A stretch of DNA of 64,000 nucleotides from JBDRED01 sp043820025 [NCBI: Elusimicrobiota bacterium] (GTDB lineage: Bacteria; RUG730; JBDRED01): the NCBI GenBank assembly GCA_043820025.1, contig JBDRED010000028.1, positions 18,434 through 82,433 of the forward strand. The letters run 5' to 3'. The notes beneath the pieces are model-generated. The model did no database searches. It was not told the DNA's origin and worked only from the letters and a program-made list of their open reading frames with translations. The translations under genes and the position numbers were made by a program. Numbering within the stretch: position 1 is the first letter of the stretch; every line of letters starts with the position of its first letter. Shown here piece after piece: positions 8,334 to 17,611 of the stretch.

Positions 8334-9222
8334 ACAGAAACACCTTAATAATCTTTAGGCTTGATTCATTATACTTCGCAAGCGTTATTATTTTATCATT
8401 ATACGTTAATTTAATCAATCCGCCAATTTTAAGCTTCTTTTTCAAGCCTGTCCAATCTTTGAATTTAAAATTGCCATTCCTGCATTTATTATATTCCTCT
8501 GATGAAAGCTTAACCTCGTATGTGTCTTTAAATATTCTCTCAATTGGAGTTATTTTATCCGGAAGATCGTCACTAGACCAGTTATCAATAATATCCTCAG
8601 CATTATACGCGTCCTTTAGCGAGAATATTCCTGACCTTGTTCTAACTAAGCCTGCAAGACTGGCTCCGCAACCCAGCCTTTTGCCAATATCTCTGGCAAG
8701 CGCCCTAATGTAAGTGCCTGACCGGCATCTAACCTTTAAAGTAAGAATTAAATCTTTAAAGCTTTCTAAAGAAATATCCTTAATTACAACCTTCCTCGGC
8801 AATACCTTTTTTTCAATGCCGCGGCGCGCGTAATCATATAAACGCCTGCCATCAACGTGTATCGCTGAATACACGGGCGGCACCTGATCAATTGTTCCGA
8901 TAAATTCAGGCAGGATTTTTTTAATATCTTTTTGCTTAACATTTACCTCTTCATTTTTTTTAATTATTTTACCATCCATGTCATCTGTGTCTGTTGTTGT
9001 TCCAAGCAAAATATCAGCAATATACGTTTTTTCTGTCTGCTGTAAATAACTCGCGGCCTTTGTCGCTTCTCCAAGACAAATAACCAGAACGCCTGTTGCT
9101 GCGGGGTCAAGAGTCCCTGCATGGCCGGCCTTAATATTAAATTTTCTTTTAATTGTGTTTACGGCTCTATGTGAAGTCCAGTGAAGCGGTTTTATAATAG
9201 GAAGTATCCCTTTAATATTCAT
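8320..9222 (-). CDS. truB: tRNA pseudouridine(55) synthase TruB
   Basis: The 300-residue enzyme isomerises U55 to pseudouridine in the T-loop of tRNAs. The catalytic motif is HAGTLDPAATGVLV, with the nucleophile at D39. The YSAIHVDGRRLYDYARRG and RCRSGTYIRALARDIG segments are also standard. The C-terminal extension to residue 300 includes a PUA-like tail. The gene begins 2 nt after the NrnA-like gene ends and overlaps ribF. Confidence 0.95.
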   Translation of the reverse strand: MNIKGILPIIKPLHWTSHRAVNTIKRKFNIKAGHAGTLDPAATGVLVICLGEATKAASYLQQTEKTYIADILLGTTTDTDDMDGKIIKKNEEVNVKQKDIKKILPEFIGTIDQVPPVYSAIHVDGRRLYDYARRGIEKKVLPRKVVIKDISLESFKDLILTLKVRCRSGTYIRALARDIGKRLGCGASLAGLVRTRSGIFSLKDAYNAEDIIDNWSSDDLPDKITPIERIFKDTYEVKLSSEEYNKCRNGNFKFKDWTGLKKKLKIGGLIKLTYNDKIITLAKYNESSLKIIKVFLYEDL

Positions 9223-9224
9223 AA

Positions 9225-10184
9225 CTAAATATATTTTTTACAATAATCCTCTAAATCTTTTAGAACGCTGTCTACAGTTTCATCCAATGAACCCTTTATC
9301 GTACAGCCCGCAGCTCTTTTATGCCCGCCGCCTTTATACCTAGCGGCAAACTCGTCAACAGAAACCAAATTTATTGACCTTAGACCGACCTTAATTATAT
9401 TTTCTTTTAATTCTCTAAATAAAACAGCTGCCTCTACTCCGGCAATATCCCTTATATAATCAATGATTCCTTCTAATGTTTCTTTTGACGCGTCGCACTC
9501 GCGAATAACCTTATCTGAAATAACAACATAAGATATTTTATCTTTATATCTAAATTTAAAATTACTGAGCACATAACCGAGCAGTCTGCAATACGCCGGG
9601 CTTTGGCTCCCATATACATGATGATAAACATCGCTTACGGAAATCCCGGTGTCTACAAGTTCAGCGATTATGTTATATAATTTTTTATGGGTATTAGAGT
9701 ATTGAAATTTTCCTGTATCAGTCAATATCCCCACATAAAGGCATACCGCTATTTTTTGCGTAATAGGCGTTTCCAGAGCTTTTGCTAAATAATAAATCAA
9801 TTCGGCTGTTGCTGAAGCGCTGCTATCTACCCAGTTTACGCTGGTAAAATCGCCGCTTATTGTATGGTGATCAATATTAACTATAATCCGGCTGTTTAAA
9901 TCTCCTCTTTCAAATCCTGATCTCTCAATACAGCCGCACTCAAGAAGTATTAACACATCAGACTCCGGCAGATACCTGGTTTCTTCAACATATTTAACAT
10001 CAGGCAAAAAGCTGTATTTATTAGGAATTCTTTCTCTGGAACAAATACGAACATCTTTTTTTAAAGTCTTTAATATTTGGGAAAGCGCGAGCGCAGACCC
10101 TATAGCGTCTCCATCAGGGTTCTGATGATAAACAATAACAAAGGATGAATTTGAATGGATACATTCTATAACCTTGTCAATCAT
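9225..10184 (-). CDS. nrnA: DHH-family phosphoesterase, NrnA-like (nanoRNase / pAp phosphatase)
   Basis: The 319-residue protein has the DHH domain with HQNPDGDAIGS at residues 20-30 and NIDHH near residue 107, which bind two Mn2+. A DHHA1 domain ends with GGGHKRAAG near residue 288. NrnA degrades short oligoribonucleotides and dephosphorylates 3',5'-pAp. Its place between rbfA and truB is the usual one in many bacteria. Confidence 0.9.
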   Translation of the reverse strand: MIDKVIECIHSNSSFVIVYHQNPDGDAIGSALALSQILKTLKKDVRICSRERIPNKYSFLPDVKYVEETRYLPESDVLILLECGCIERSGFERGDLNSRIIVNIDHHTISGDFTSVNWVDSSASATAELIYYLAKALETPITQKIAVCLYVGILTDTGKFQYSNTHKKLYNIIAELVDTGISVSDVYHHVYGSQSPAYCRLLGYVLSNFKFRYKDKISYVVISDKVIRECDASKETLEGIIDYIRDIAGVEAAVLFRELKENIIKVGLRSINLVSVDEFAARYKGGGHKRAAGCTIKGSLDETVDSVLKDLEDYCKKYI

Positions 10185-10224
10185 AAATTAATCCTTATAG
10201 AGTTTATTTAACTCTATGAATACA

Positions 10225-10569
10225 TTATTCCTTAATCTTATTAAACAATTCGTCTAATCTTGCGACTCTAGCCGAAGTTTCATCATAAATAAAATTAAAA
10301 TCCGGAACAGATCTAAATTGTATCCTTTTGCCTAACTTGAATTTTATTTGCGATTTATTTTTTTTAAACAAACCCTCCGCAGTCTTTTTAACGTCCTGGC
10401 CGCCTAAAATACTGTAATAAATTTTCACATTGCGCAGATCGCTCGACATATTGACATCAGTGATAGTAATAAATAAGTCCGCAAAATCTTCGAACTCGTG
10501 CTGAAGTATTACTGTAACCTGCTGTCTTATTAATTCCGCATATCTCTCCGCTCTTCTGGAACCGGCCAT
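10225..10569 (-). CDS. rbfA: Ribosome-binding factor A
   Basis: The 114-residue KH-like protein acts in 30S maturation and helps 16S processing. It starts with RAERYAELIRQQVTVILQ and contains TDVNMSSDLRNVKIYYS, both standard for RbfA. Length is typical. It sits between infB and the NrnA-like gene. Confidence 0.93.
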   Translation of the reverse strand: MAGSRRAERYAELIRQQVTVILQHEFEDFADLFITITDVNMSSDLRNVKIYYSILGGQDVKKTAEGLFKKNKSQIKFKLGKRIQFRSVPDFNFIYDETSARVARLDELFNKIKE

Positions 10570-10690
10570 ATCACTATCCCCGCGAGTTAAACATAGAATT
10601 CTGAATTTTATATTTTATTTCCGAATCCATTATTTTAATATTTTCTCATTTATGTTCGCGCAACGCATTTCGCATCGCGCTTTACGCTGT

Positions 10691-12961
10691 TTATCTGGCT
10701 TCTAAACGCCTGGCCACCTTTTCCTTATGATAAAACTCCAGGACATCGCGCTCAGCAAGCTCCTGATAACCTTCAATACTTATTCCGCACTCATATCCCT
10801 TATCCACTTCTTTAACATCATCCTTAAATCGTTTTAAATTCTGAATTTTACCTTCAAATAACTTAGCATTCCCTCGATAAACACGCACAAAATCGCCTCT
10901 TATGACTTTGCCTTCAGTTACCATTGACCCTGCGATGCGCCCAATCTTAGGAATTGCAATAATCTTTCTAACCTCTGCCTTACCTGTCACAACTTCCTTA
11001 TAGTCAGGCTCTAGCAATCCTTCCATAGCGGCTTTGATATCGCTGATTACTTCATAAATAATACTATAAGACCTTATATCAACGCCCTCTCTCTCTGCAG
11101 CAGCCAAAATACCGGCTGAAGGCGGCGCGCTGAAACAAATCACTATTGCGTTAGACGCAGCGGCTAATATTATATCTGATTCATTCGCTGCGCCGACTCC
11201 ACTGTGTATAACTCCGAGTTTGATCTCATTATTACTCATTTTTTCTAATGAATCGCGCAATGCTTCAACAGATCCTCTAACATCCGCTTTTAAAATAATA
11301 TTGCATTCCTTAGCTTTCCCTTCTTCAATCTCTTTATGAAGCTCCTCAAGCGTAATATGTTTTTTTCGCGCCAGTTTCTCTTCTCTAAACATATCCTTTC
11401 TTTGTTCAGAAATATAACGAGCTTCCCGCTCATCGCTTACCACAATAAACTTGTCTCCGGCAAGCGGTATTCCGTTAAGGCCCAGCACCTCAACAGGTAT
11501 TGACGGAGTCGCTTCATTGTGCGACGCTCCCAAATCATCTACCATAAAGCGCACCTTTCCATACGCAGATCCTGTTACAAATGAATCCCCTATCCTTAAT
11601 GTTCCTTTCTGGATTAATACAGCCGCTACTGCTCCGCGTTTTTTATCCATCTTAGCTTCAACAACTACTCCTCTCGCTTTTCCTTCATAACTTGCTTTTA
11701 ACTCAAGCATCTCAGATTGTAAAATAATCATTTCAATCAGGCCATCTATCCCAATATTCTTCTTTGCGGATATCTCGACACAAATCGTCTGCCCGCCCCA
11801 ATCCTCCGGAACAAGCTTATACCGCATAAGATCCTGCTTAACCTTTTCAACATTCGCGCCCGGAACATCTATCTTATTTATAGCTACAATAATAGGCACA
11901 CCTGCCGCGCGCGCGTGGTCAATAGCCTCAACTGTCTGAGGCATAATACTATCATCGGCCGCCACAACAATAATTACAATATCAGTAACTTTCACTCCTC
12001 TCGCGCGCATTGCAGTAAAAGCCTCATGGCCCGGAGTATCCAGGAAAATTATTTCATTACCATTCTTGTGAACTCGATACGCGCCCATATGCTGTGTAAT
12101 GCCGCCGGCTTCCTTGTCTACAATATTTGATTTACGAATAGTATCTAGAAGTGTCGTCTTTCCATGATCAACATGCCCCATTATTGTAACAACAGGCGGC
12201 CTTGGGGAAACAATTCCTTCCTTCTCCTCTTCCTCATCTATATCTCCATATAGAGGCACGAGCTCAATAACCGAATTATATTCCTCTGCCACAAGAGACG
12301 CCACATCAAAATCAAGCCTCTGATTAATAGTTGCCAAAGTACCTAGCGATAAAAGCTTCTTTATCAGGTCTGTGACTTCTATGCCGAGCTTCTCAGACAG
12401 AGTTTTTACAGTAAGCGTTTCATTTACCTTTATTATCTTTTTCTCTATTATTTCAGGCTTAACTTCTTCTGTAACAGCCTTTGTATATTCTTTTGTTACT
12501 TCTTTTTCAGCCGGTTTCTGTTCAGTCTTTTTTTCTTCTGCTATTTGCGGCTCTGCTTTCTTTTCCTTCGCAGTAACATGCGCCTTCTTTACAATCTCCT
12601 TTTTTTCTTCCTTAATAATATCTTCTTTAATAATATCTTCTTTTATAGCGCCGGTTTCTTCAACCGCCTTTTTTGAGATTCTTTTTTTTGCCGGAACTTT
12701 TTTAACTGCCGTCTCTTTTGCTTCAGTAGTTTTCTTCGCGGTCTTTTTTGCAGCTGCTTTTACCGGCTTCTTTTCATCCGCAGTTAGTTCTATCTTCTTA
12801 GCCTTTGCGGCAGCTTTAGGCGTTTTTTTAACAGCCTTAGCTTTAGGCTTTATAGTCTTCTTAGTTTTTGTTCCGGCTTTCTCAGCTGTTTTAGACTTAG
12901 GCGTAGCGCCTTTAGCCGTTTTTTTATCTTTTATTTCATCTTCTGTTTTCTTTTTCGGCAT
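10691..12961 (-). CDS. infB: Translation initiation factor IF-2
   Basis: The 756-residue GTPase positions initiator tRNA on the 30S subunit. The first ~165 residues are a repetitive Lys/Ala/Glu-rich linker, with short repeated IIKEDIIKE units. The IF2_N segment ([17 protein letters not shown]) follows. The G domain has [16 protein letters not shown] and NKID. Then come the beta-barrel, IF2 core and C-terminal domains to [13 protein letters not shown]. It begins 3 nt after the nusA stop. A long open frame on the other strand over the Lys/Ala-rich part is a composition artefact. Confidence 0.96.
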   Translation of the reverse strand: MPKKKTEDEIKDKKTAKGATPKSKTAEKAGTKTKKTIKPKAKAVKKTPKAAAKAKKIELTADEKKPVKAAAKKTAKKTTEAKETAVKKVPAKKRISKKAVEETGAIKEDIIKEDIIKEEKKEIVKKAHVTAKEKKAEPQIAEEKKTEQKPAEKEVTKEYTKAVTEEVKPEIIEKKIIKVNETLTVKTLSEKLGIEVTDLIKKLLSLGTLATINQRLDFDVASLVAEEYNSVIELVPLYGDIDEEEEKEGIVSPRPPVVTIMGHVDHGKTTLLDTIRKSNIVDKEAGGITQHMGAYRVHKNGNEIIFLDTPGHEAFTAMRARGVKVTDIVIIVVAADDSIMPQTVEAIDHARAAGVPIIVAINKIDVPGANVEKVKQDLMRYKLVPEDWGGQTICVEISAKKNIGIDGLIEMIILQSEMLELKASYEGKARGVVVEAKMDKKRGAVAAVLIQKGTLRIGDSFVTGSAYGKVRFMVDDLGASHNEATPSIPVEVLGLNGIPLAGDKFIVVSDEREARYISEQRKDMFREEKLARKKHITLEELHKEIEEGKAKECNIILKADVRGSVEALRDSLEKMSNNEIKLGVIHSGVGAANESDIILAAASNAIVICFSAPPSAGILAAAEREGVDIRSYSIIYEVISDIKAAMEGLLEPDYKEVVTGKAEVRKIIAIPKIGRIAGSMVTEGKVIRGDFVRVYRGNAKLFEGKIQNLKRFKDDVKEVDKGYECGISIEGYQELAERDVLEFYHKEKVARRLEAR

Positions 12962-12964
12962 AGG

Positions 12965-14236
12965 CTATTTCTCCTTTTTCTTTTTTTTCACATATTTTTT
13001 CACTGCGTTTACTATTTTATCAGCCATCTTATCGCCAATACCCTGCAATCCCATTAATTCATCTTTTGATGTTACAACCAAACGATCCATTGAATATCCG
13101 GCCTTAACTAAAAGCGCGGCTGTTTTTTCTCCGATCCCGTCCAATGCAAGTATCTCGTCATGAGTTACAGCCATCTTCTCTTCTTTATCCTGCTTTCTCT
13201 GTTTTTCGCTCTTTATATCTAAGTGCCATCCCAAAAGCCTTGCAGCCAGCCTGACATTTTGCCCCATCTTGCCAATAGCCAGAGATAACTGATCATCAGC
13301 TACGATTATATCAGCCTTCTTTTTTTCTTGATCAATAATAATATTAAGCAGTTTAGCAGGATTAAGCGCATTCCCAATGTATGTCTTTACATCATTGCTG
13401 TACAACACAAGATCTATCTTTTCGCCGCCTATCTCTTCAATAATAGCCTTTATGCGCGATCCCTTAACTCCTACGCAGGCTCCGACAGGATCCACCTTTA
13501 TATTATGCGAAATTACCGCAACCTTAGATCTGAATCCGGGCTCGCGCACAATACCCTTTATCTCAACTGTCTTGTCTGAAACTTCAGGAACCTCTAGATC
13601 AAAAAGCTTATGTAAAAACCCCGGATGCGTCCTGGATAATATAATCTTAGGCCCGCGCGGCATCTGTTCAACCTTAAGCACATACGCTTTTACAAAATTA
13701 CCCGGCCTATATTCTTCTCTTGGAATTTGCTCGCGCTCAGGTAAAATACCCTCTGTCTTTCCAAGATCAACAACTACTGTGTTACCTGCAAGCCTATACA
13801 CCTGCCCATTAACTATATCTCCTTCACGCTCCTTAAATTCTGTAAACAAGTTATCCTTTTCTGTTTCGCGTATACGCTGAATAATTACCTGCTTTGCTGT
13901 CTGAGCGGCAATTCTACCAAAATTAGTTGTATCAATTTTTATTTTAATCTCATCGCCTATCTTAGCGTCCTTTTTAATCTTCTGCGCCTGGCTCAGATCA
14001 ATCTCAACCTGGGGATCTTCAACATTCTTAACCACGTTCTTTATCACAAACGCTTCAATCATGCCTGTCTCTTTATTAATATGCGCCTCAGCAACTTGTG
14101 ATTTTCCTGAATGTTTTTTAAATGCTGATACAAGAGCCTGCTCGATCATCTTTAATAAATCTTCTTTTTTTATGCCTTTATCCCTTTCTATCTGTTCGAG
14201 AACCGGCAATAATTCCCCGCCAATATTAGCTACCAT
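12965..14236 (-). CDS. nusA: Transcription termination/antitermination factor NusA
   Basis: The 423-residue protein binds RNA polymerase and nascent RNA. Its N-terminal domain starts NIGGELLPVLEQIERDKGI. The S1 domain is near residue 135, and two KH domains follow with VDPVGACVGVKGSRI and AIGKMGQNVRLAARL. A helix-hairpin-helix tail, LDGIGEKTAALLVKAGY and LQGIGDKMADKIV, ends the protein. The gene leads the nusA-infB operon with a GGAGGA site. The rimP gene that usually precedes it is missing here. Confidence 0.95.
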   Translation of the reverse strand: MVANIGGELLPVLEQIERDKGIKKEDLLKMIEQALVSAFKKHSGKSQVAEAHINKETGMIEAFVIKNVVKNVEDPQVEIDLSQAQKIKKDAKIGDEIKIKIDTTNFGRIAAQTAKQVIIQRIRETEKDNLFTEFKEREGDIVNGQVYRLAGNTVVVDLGKTEGILPEREQIPREEYRPGNFVKAYVLKVEQMPRGPKIILSRTHPGFLHKLFDLEVPEVSDKTVEIKGIVREPGFRSKVAVISHNIKVDPVGACVGVKGSRIKAIIEEIGGEKIDLVLYSNDVKTYIGNALNPAKLLNIIIDQEKKKADIIVADDQLSLAIGKMGQNVRLAARLLGWHLDIKSEKQRKQDKEEKMAVTHDEILALDGIGEKTAALLVKAGYSMDRLVVTSKDELMGLQGIGDKMADKIVNAVKKYVKKKKKEK

Positions 14237-14321
14237 TTGTTCCTCCTAATAAGTTTAATAAATTTAATTATTTACCAAATATCATTCAATTCTAAATAAA
14301 AACCCTTTCATAAAATATTGT

Positions 14322-14353
14322 AAAAATAAAAAAGCCGCCCTAAATCGGGAGGC
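14322..14353 (-). terminator. Rho-independent terminator after the prepilin peptidase gene
   Basis: Read on the minus strand, GCCTCCC and GGGCGGC form a 7-bp stem with one mismatch around a 6-nt loop (stem 14334-14353). It is followed by TTTTTTATTTTT. It lies 35 bp past the peptidase stop and separates it from nusA. Confidence 0.75.
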
Positions 14354-14387
14354 TCTTTAAACCTAATCTATGTAAATTAAACAAAAT

Positions 14388-15167
14388 TTAGCCAAAAAAA
14401 GCAAGATATTTTCCGGCGTATAAATATATCAAAACTCCGATACTCATAAACGGCCCAAAGGCCATCTTATCCTTTCTGCTTTTTTGCCCTGTGATTATAA
14501 GAGTTATTCCTGCGACAGAAGCCGCAAGACTGCTATAAAATAACACAAAAACTACGCTTGAAAATCCAAAAACAGACCCAATTCCGGCCATATATTTAAT
14601 ATCACCGCCACCCAGCGCCTCCTGCTTGAAAACCTTTTCTCCAAACAGCGCGATTATCCACATAACCAGCCCGCCCCATAAAAGTCCGGCGAACGAATAC
14701 AAAACCGCAGTAAGTCCCTGCTTCCCCGGTAAGGGATTTACCAACGAAACTAAGAGCCCGAAAATTATCATACCCACAGTTAATTCATCAGGAAGTATCT
14801 GATGTTTAAAATCTATAACCGTCATAGTATATATAAAGAAAAGCAATACCGCTTCTATACCTGATTGGATACTTATTCCATGCATTAGATATGGAACAAA
14901 AAAAAGAAGAACCATTACAATCTCTGAAACAGGATATAACAAAGAAATTCCGGAACCACAATATTTACATCGCCCCTTTAAAAAGAGATAACTGACTATC
15001 GGCACTAAATCAAGCGCGCCAAGCTTTTTGCCACAATGCGCGCACTCGGATCTTGAAAACATATAAGGCTTATTGTATGGAAGCCTGCATATTAGAACAT
15101 TTGCAAAGCTTCCAAAAGCTAAACCTAAAAAAATAATAATTGTTATGTGTAATATAACCATAATCAT
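14388..15167 (-). CDS. Prepilin peptidase (A24 aspartic protease)
   Basis: The 259-residue polytopic membrane protease cleaves type IV prepilin leaders and N-methylates the new N-terminus. The cytoplasmic N-domain carries two CxxC pairs, CAHCGKKLG and CKYCGSG. The catalytic GGGDIK motif is in the C-terminal half, and the first catalytic Asp is in the TVIDFKHQILPDE segment. It lies directly downstream of the pilin gene it presumably serves, but the terminator between them suggests partial separation of expression. Confidence 0.92.
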   Translation of the reverse strand: MIMVILHITIIIFLGLAFGSFANVLICRLPYNKPYMFSRSECAHCGKKLGALDLVPIVSYLFLKGRCKYCGSGISLLYPVSEIVMVLLFFVPYLMHGISIQSGIEAVLLFFIYTMTVIDFKHQILPDELTVGMIIFGLLVSLVNPLPGKQGLTAVLYSFAGLLWGGLVMWIIALFGEKVFKQEALGGGDIKYMAGIGSVFGFSSVVFVLFYSSLAASVAGITLIITGQKSRKDKMAFGPFMSIGVLIYLYAGKYLAFFG

Positions 15168-15190
15168 CCAATCAACTTATTAATACAAAT

Positions 15191-15223
15191 AAAAAAGGAG
15201 GTTTTTTTAAACCTCCTTTTTTT
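15191..15223 (-). terminator. Strong hairpin terminator after the pilin gene
   Basis: The 14-bp perfect stem (15191-15204 with 15209-15222), AAAAAAGGAGGTTT and its complement, has a 4-nt loop and T-rich flanks in both directions. It lies 26 bp downstream of the pilin stop. It should cause abundant pilin mRNA to end here, with some readthrough into the peptidase gene. Confidence 0.85.
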
Positions 15224-15248
15224 ATTAAACAGATATTATTCTATTTAT

Positions 15249-15659
15249 TTACCAAGTGCTGATAACTACGCCCTTTGTATCTGTGTGCGAACAATTTACG
15301 CAAACATGCCCGGTTGCTGAGTCATAATACCAGCCGCCGGCATCATTTGTCCCGCCGTTAACTTTAACAGCCGCTGAATCTGCGTGATAGGTTCCAAGCC
15401 TTACCTGAGGAATGCTATCAATAAATGTTCCAACGAAAGGAGCAGTTGCAATCGTTGTTGGGAATTCACCTTCGCTCTGGCCATAATAAATCGAAATTGC
15501 GCTTCTGACCGCGCCTAATCCACCCTTTGTAGCGCCTTCTTTTGACTTACGAATAAGATCAGCAAATCTTGGCACAGCCACTGCTGCTAATATACCAATG
15601 ATTGCCACAACGATCATAAGTTCGATAAGTGTAAAACCTTTCGGTCCCCTCTTTTGCAT
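15249..15659 (-). CDS. Type IV major pilin / pseudopilin
   Basis: The 136-residue prepilin has an 8-residue basic leader and the processing site G8|FTLIE, with the usual Glu at mature position 5. A long hydrophobic helix (MIVVAIIGILAAVAVPRF) follows. The C-terminal head holds two cysteines in HVCVNCSH that may form a disulfide loop. An AGGAGGT site is 5 nt from ATG. The gene has its own promoter and terminator, suited to high expression. Whether it is the major pilus subunit or a secretion pseudopilin cannot be told. Confidence 0.9.
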   Translation of the reverse strand: MQKRGPKGFTLIELMIVVAIIGILAAVAVPRFADLIRKSKEGATKGGLGAVRSAISIYYGQSEGEFPTTIATAPFVGTFIDSIPQVRLGTYHADSAAVKVNGGTNDAGGWYYDSATGHVCVNCSHTDTKGVVISTW

Positions 15660-15696
15660 CAGGCACCTCCTTTAAAAGATTCTTTATTCTTTGGTA

Positions 15697-15726
15697 ATAT
15701 TACATATTGATAAACGCTTTAGTCAA
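15697..15726 (-). promoter_or_regulatory. Sigma70-type promoter of the pilin gene
   Basis: On the minus strand -35 TTGACT (15721-15726) and -10 TAATAT (15697-15702) are 18 nt apart, 38 bp ahead of the pilin ATG. The -35 adjoins the divergent mazG promoter. Confidence 0.65.
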
Positions 15727-15751
15727 GTAAAAAATTAGTATTTTATTCGAT

Positions 15752-15780
15752 TTTACATTTAATTCTATCTTTGCTATAAT
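15752..15780 (+). promoter_or_regulatory. Sigma70-type promoter that would give a leaderless mazG mRNA
   Basis: TTTACA (15752-15757) and TATAAT (15775-15780) are separated by 17 nt. The ATG of mazG begins only 6 nt after the -10, which is where transcription should start. There is no Shine-Dalgarno. Confidence 0.7.
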
Positions 15781-15785
15781 CCGGC

Positions 15786-16211
15786 ATGAAGATTAATAAA
15801 AAGAAAAAAGAACACTACACATTTAAAGAACTCGTCGAAATAATGCTTTATCTGCGCAGCGAAAAAGGCTGTCCCTGGGATAAAAAACAAACTCATTTAT
15901 CGCTTATAAAATATCTTCGGGAAGAGACCGAAGAAACAATAGAAAATATAGAAAATAATTTACTTGAACACGACCTAAAGGAAGAACTAGGCGATATACT
16001 TCTTCAAATACTTTTTCATTCTCAAATCGCCGATGAAGAAAAAAGGTTTAATATTTACGACGTAATTGACACGCTGGCAAGAAAACTCATAAGGCGTCAT
16101 CCTCATGTATTTGCAGGAAAAAAAATAAAAACCTTAAAGGAACTAAATAAGGCATGGCAGGAAATAAAGGACAAAGAAAAAAAAAGACCAAAAAAAATCT
16201 CTATAGTTTGA
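15786..16211 (+). CDS. mazG: MazG-type nucleoside triphosphate pyrophosphohydrolase
   Basis: The 141-residue all-alpha NTP-PPase hydrolyses (d)NTPs, probably damaged ones, to monophosphates. The Mg2+-binding motifs EETEETIENI and EELGDILLQ supply the acidic residues. CPWDKKQTH and RRHPHVF complete the MazG pattern. It is a single-domain form about half the length of two-domain E. coli MazG. It is one of few rightward genes here and convergent with uvrC. The start is fixed by the ATG directly after the -10 box. Confidence 0.93.
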   Translation: MKINKKKKEHYTFKELVEIMLYLRSEKGCPWDKKQTHLSLIKYLREETEETIENIENNLLEHDLKEELGDILLQILFHSQIADEEKRFNIYDVIDTLARKLIRRHPHVFAGKKIKTLKELNKAWQEIKDKEKKRPKKISIV

Positions 16212-16236
16212 AATAGACCCGCTTTTTCAGAACAAA

Positions 16237-17526
16237 CTACGCAAGTTTATCTCTCAGTTTTCTATGATATGCCACAGCGAATCTATGCGCTTCATCGCGC
16301 ACTCTCTGCAAAAGTTTTAATACGCCGGACTCCTTGCTTAATATAATTGGCGCATTAAAACCGGGTTTAAACAGCCATTCATTCTTTTTCGCTATCCCGA
16401 TAACAGGAACAATTTTTCCATATTTATTCATCTCATCATATGCCGCATTTACCTGTCCTTTGCCTCCATCAATAAGATACAAATCTATATCATCCGAATC
16501 TTTGCCCGCAATACATCTTTTAATTATCTCTCTCATCATAGCAACATCGTTCGGCGTTTCTTTTGTAAACCGTATTTTATATTTCCTATACCTATCTTTA
16601 TTGGGTTTTCCGTCAGTAAAAAAAACGCGCGAACCAACAGCATAATTTCCGGATATATTTGAAATATCAAAACCGGCAATATTATGAACCGTATGCGCAA
16701 TACCCAAAACAACATCTATTCCTTGCTCTACATTTTTCACGCTCTTAATCATATCATTAATAATTCCCTCATTTATTTCCCATAGGCGTATATCATGGCG
16801 CGTCAATGTGTCAAGAATCTCTACATTCTTTTTTATTATATCAGCCTCTTCAAATCTTAAGTCTTTGCAGTATTCCTTTATCTGACTCTTCCATTTCTTT
16901 ACTACGCTCGCGCATCTTCCTGACACAAACGCCTTAACGTCTTTTACAATCTTTGCGTATTCTTTTGTATCAATCTGATTAACGCATGGAGCAAGGCATC
17001 GTCCCATCTGTCCATGCAGGCACGGCCTGGCATATTTCCTGCCGGTTATATCCTTTCCGCACTTTCTTATTAGGAACAATTTTTCCGCAAGCTTCTTAAC
17101 TCTTCGAAGCAGTCCGGCGTCAACATACGGGCCAAAATACACACTGCCGTCCTTAACAAATTTTCTTGTTATCTCTAAATACGGGTATGGATTATTGACC
17201 AGCTTTAGATATGGATACGTTTTTGAATCTTTGAGGTCAATATTATATTTAGGCCTGAATTTTTTAATTAGTTTATCTTCCCAGAGCAATGCTTCGCGTT
17301 CGCCATGAGTCGCCATAAATTCTATATATCTGACATTAGCCATCATGACCATGGTTTTAATATAATCGGTTTCTCTGAAATAACTCAGGAGCCTTGACCT
17401 TAATGATTTGGATTTTCCAATATAAATAATCTTGTTTGTATTATCCTTAAAAAAATACACTCCGGGTTTTTTGGGCACGTTGGAGAGCTGTTGACGCAGA
17501 TATTCTAATTTGTCATTTGCCGCCAT
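16237..17526 (-). CDS. uvrC: UvrC-like excinuclease subunit lacking the C-terminal HhH domain
   Basis: The 429-residue protein has the GIY-YIG nuclease domain (KPGVYFF at residues 18-24, IIYIGKSKSLRSRL). Cysteines near residues 137-181 follow. A UVR/UvrB-binding segment lies near residues 205-235, and an RNase H-like domain carries FDISN, DLYLIDGGKGQ and RDEAHRFAVAYHR. It stops right after that His motif, about 150-180 residues short of normal UvrC, so the tandem helix-hairpin-helix DNA-binding domain is absent. Only 25 bp separate its stop from the convergent mazG stop, leaving no room for lost sequence. It nicks both sides of bulky lesions with UvrAB. Confidence 0.9.
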   Translation of the reverse strand: MAANDKLEYLRQQLSNVPKKPGVYFFKDNTNKIIYIGKSKSLRSRLLSYFRETDYIKTMVMMANVRYIEFMATHGEREALLWEDKLIKKFRPKYNIDLKDSKTYPYLKLVNNPYPYLEITRKFVKDGSVYFGPYVDAGLLRRVKKLAEKLFLIRKCGKDITGRKYARPCLHGQMGRCLAPCVNQIDTKEYAKIVKDVKAFVSGRCASVVKKWKSQIKEYCKDLRFEEADIIKKNVEILDTLTRHDIRLWEINEGIINDMIKSVKNVEQGIDVVLGIAHTVHNIAGFDISNISGNYAVGSRVFFTDGKPNKDRYRKYKIRFTKETPNDVAMMREIIKRCIAGKDSDDIDLYLIDGGKGQVNAAYDEMNKYGKIVPVIGIAKKNEWLFKPGFNAPIILSKESGVLKLLQRVRDEAHRFAVAYHRKLRDKLA

Positions 17527-17611
17527 AACTTCCTCAAATAAATTTTATAAGTTTAAAAAGTTATTATAATTCTTCTGTATTTTTATCCGGCCTTCAAGCT
17601 GGGCTGCATTC

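Noticed and set aside
12372-13163. A 263-codon open frame on the plus strand over the start of infB and the end of nusA
   Set aside because: It is rich in Ser/Phe/Ala and is the mirror of the Lys/Ala-rich IF-2 linker. infB is well supported, so this frame is a composition artefact.
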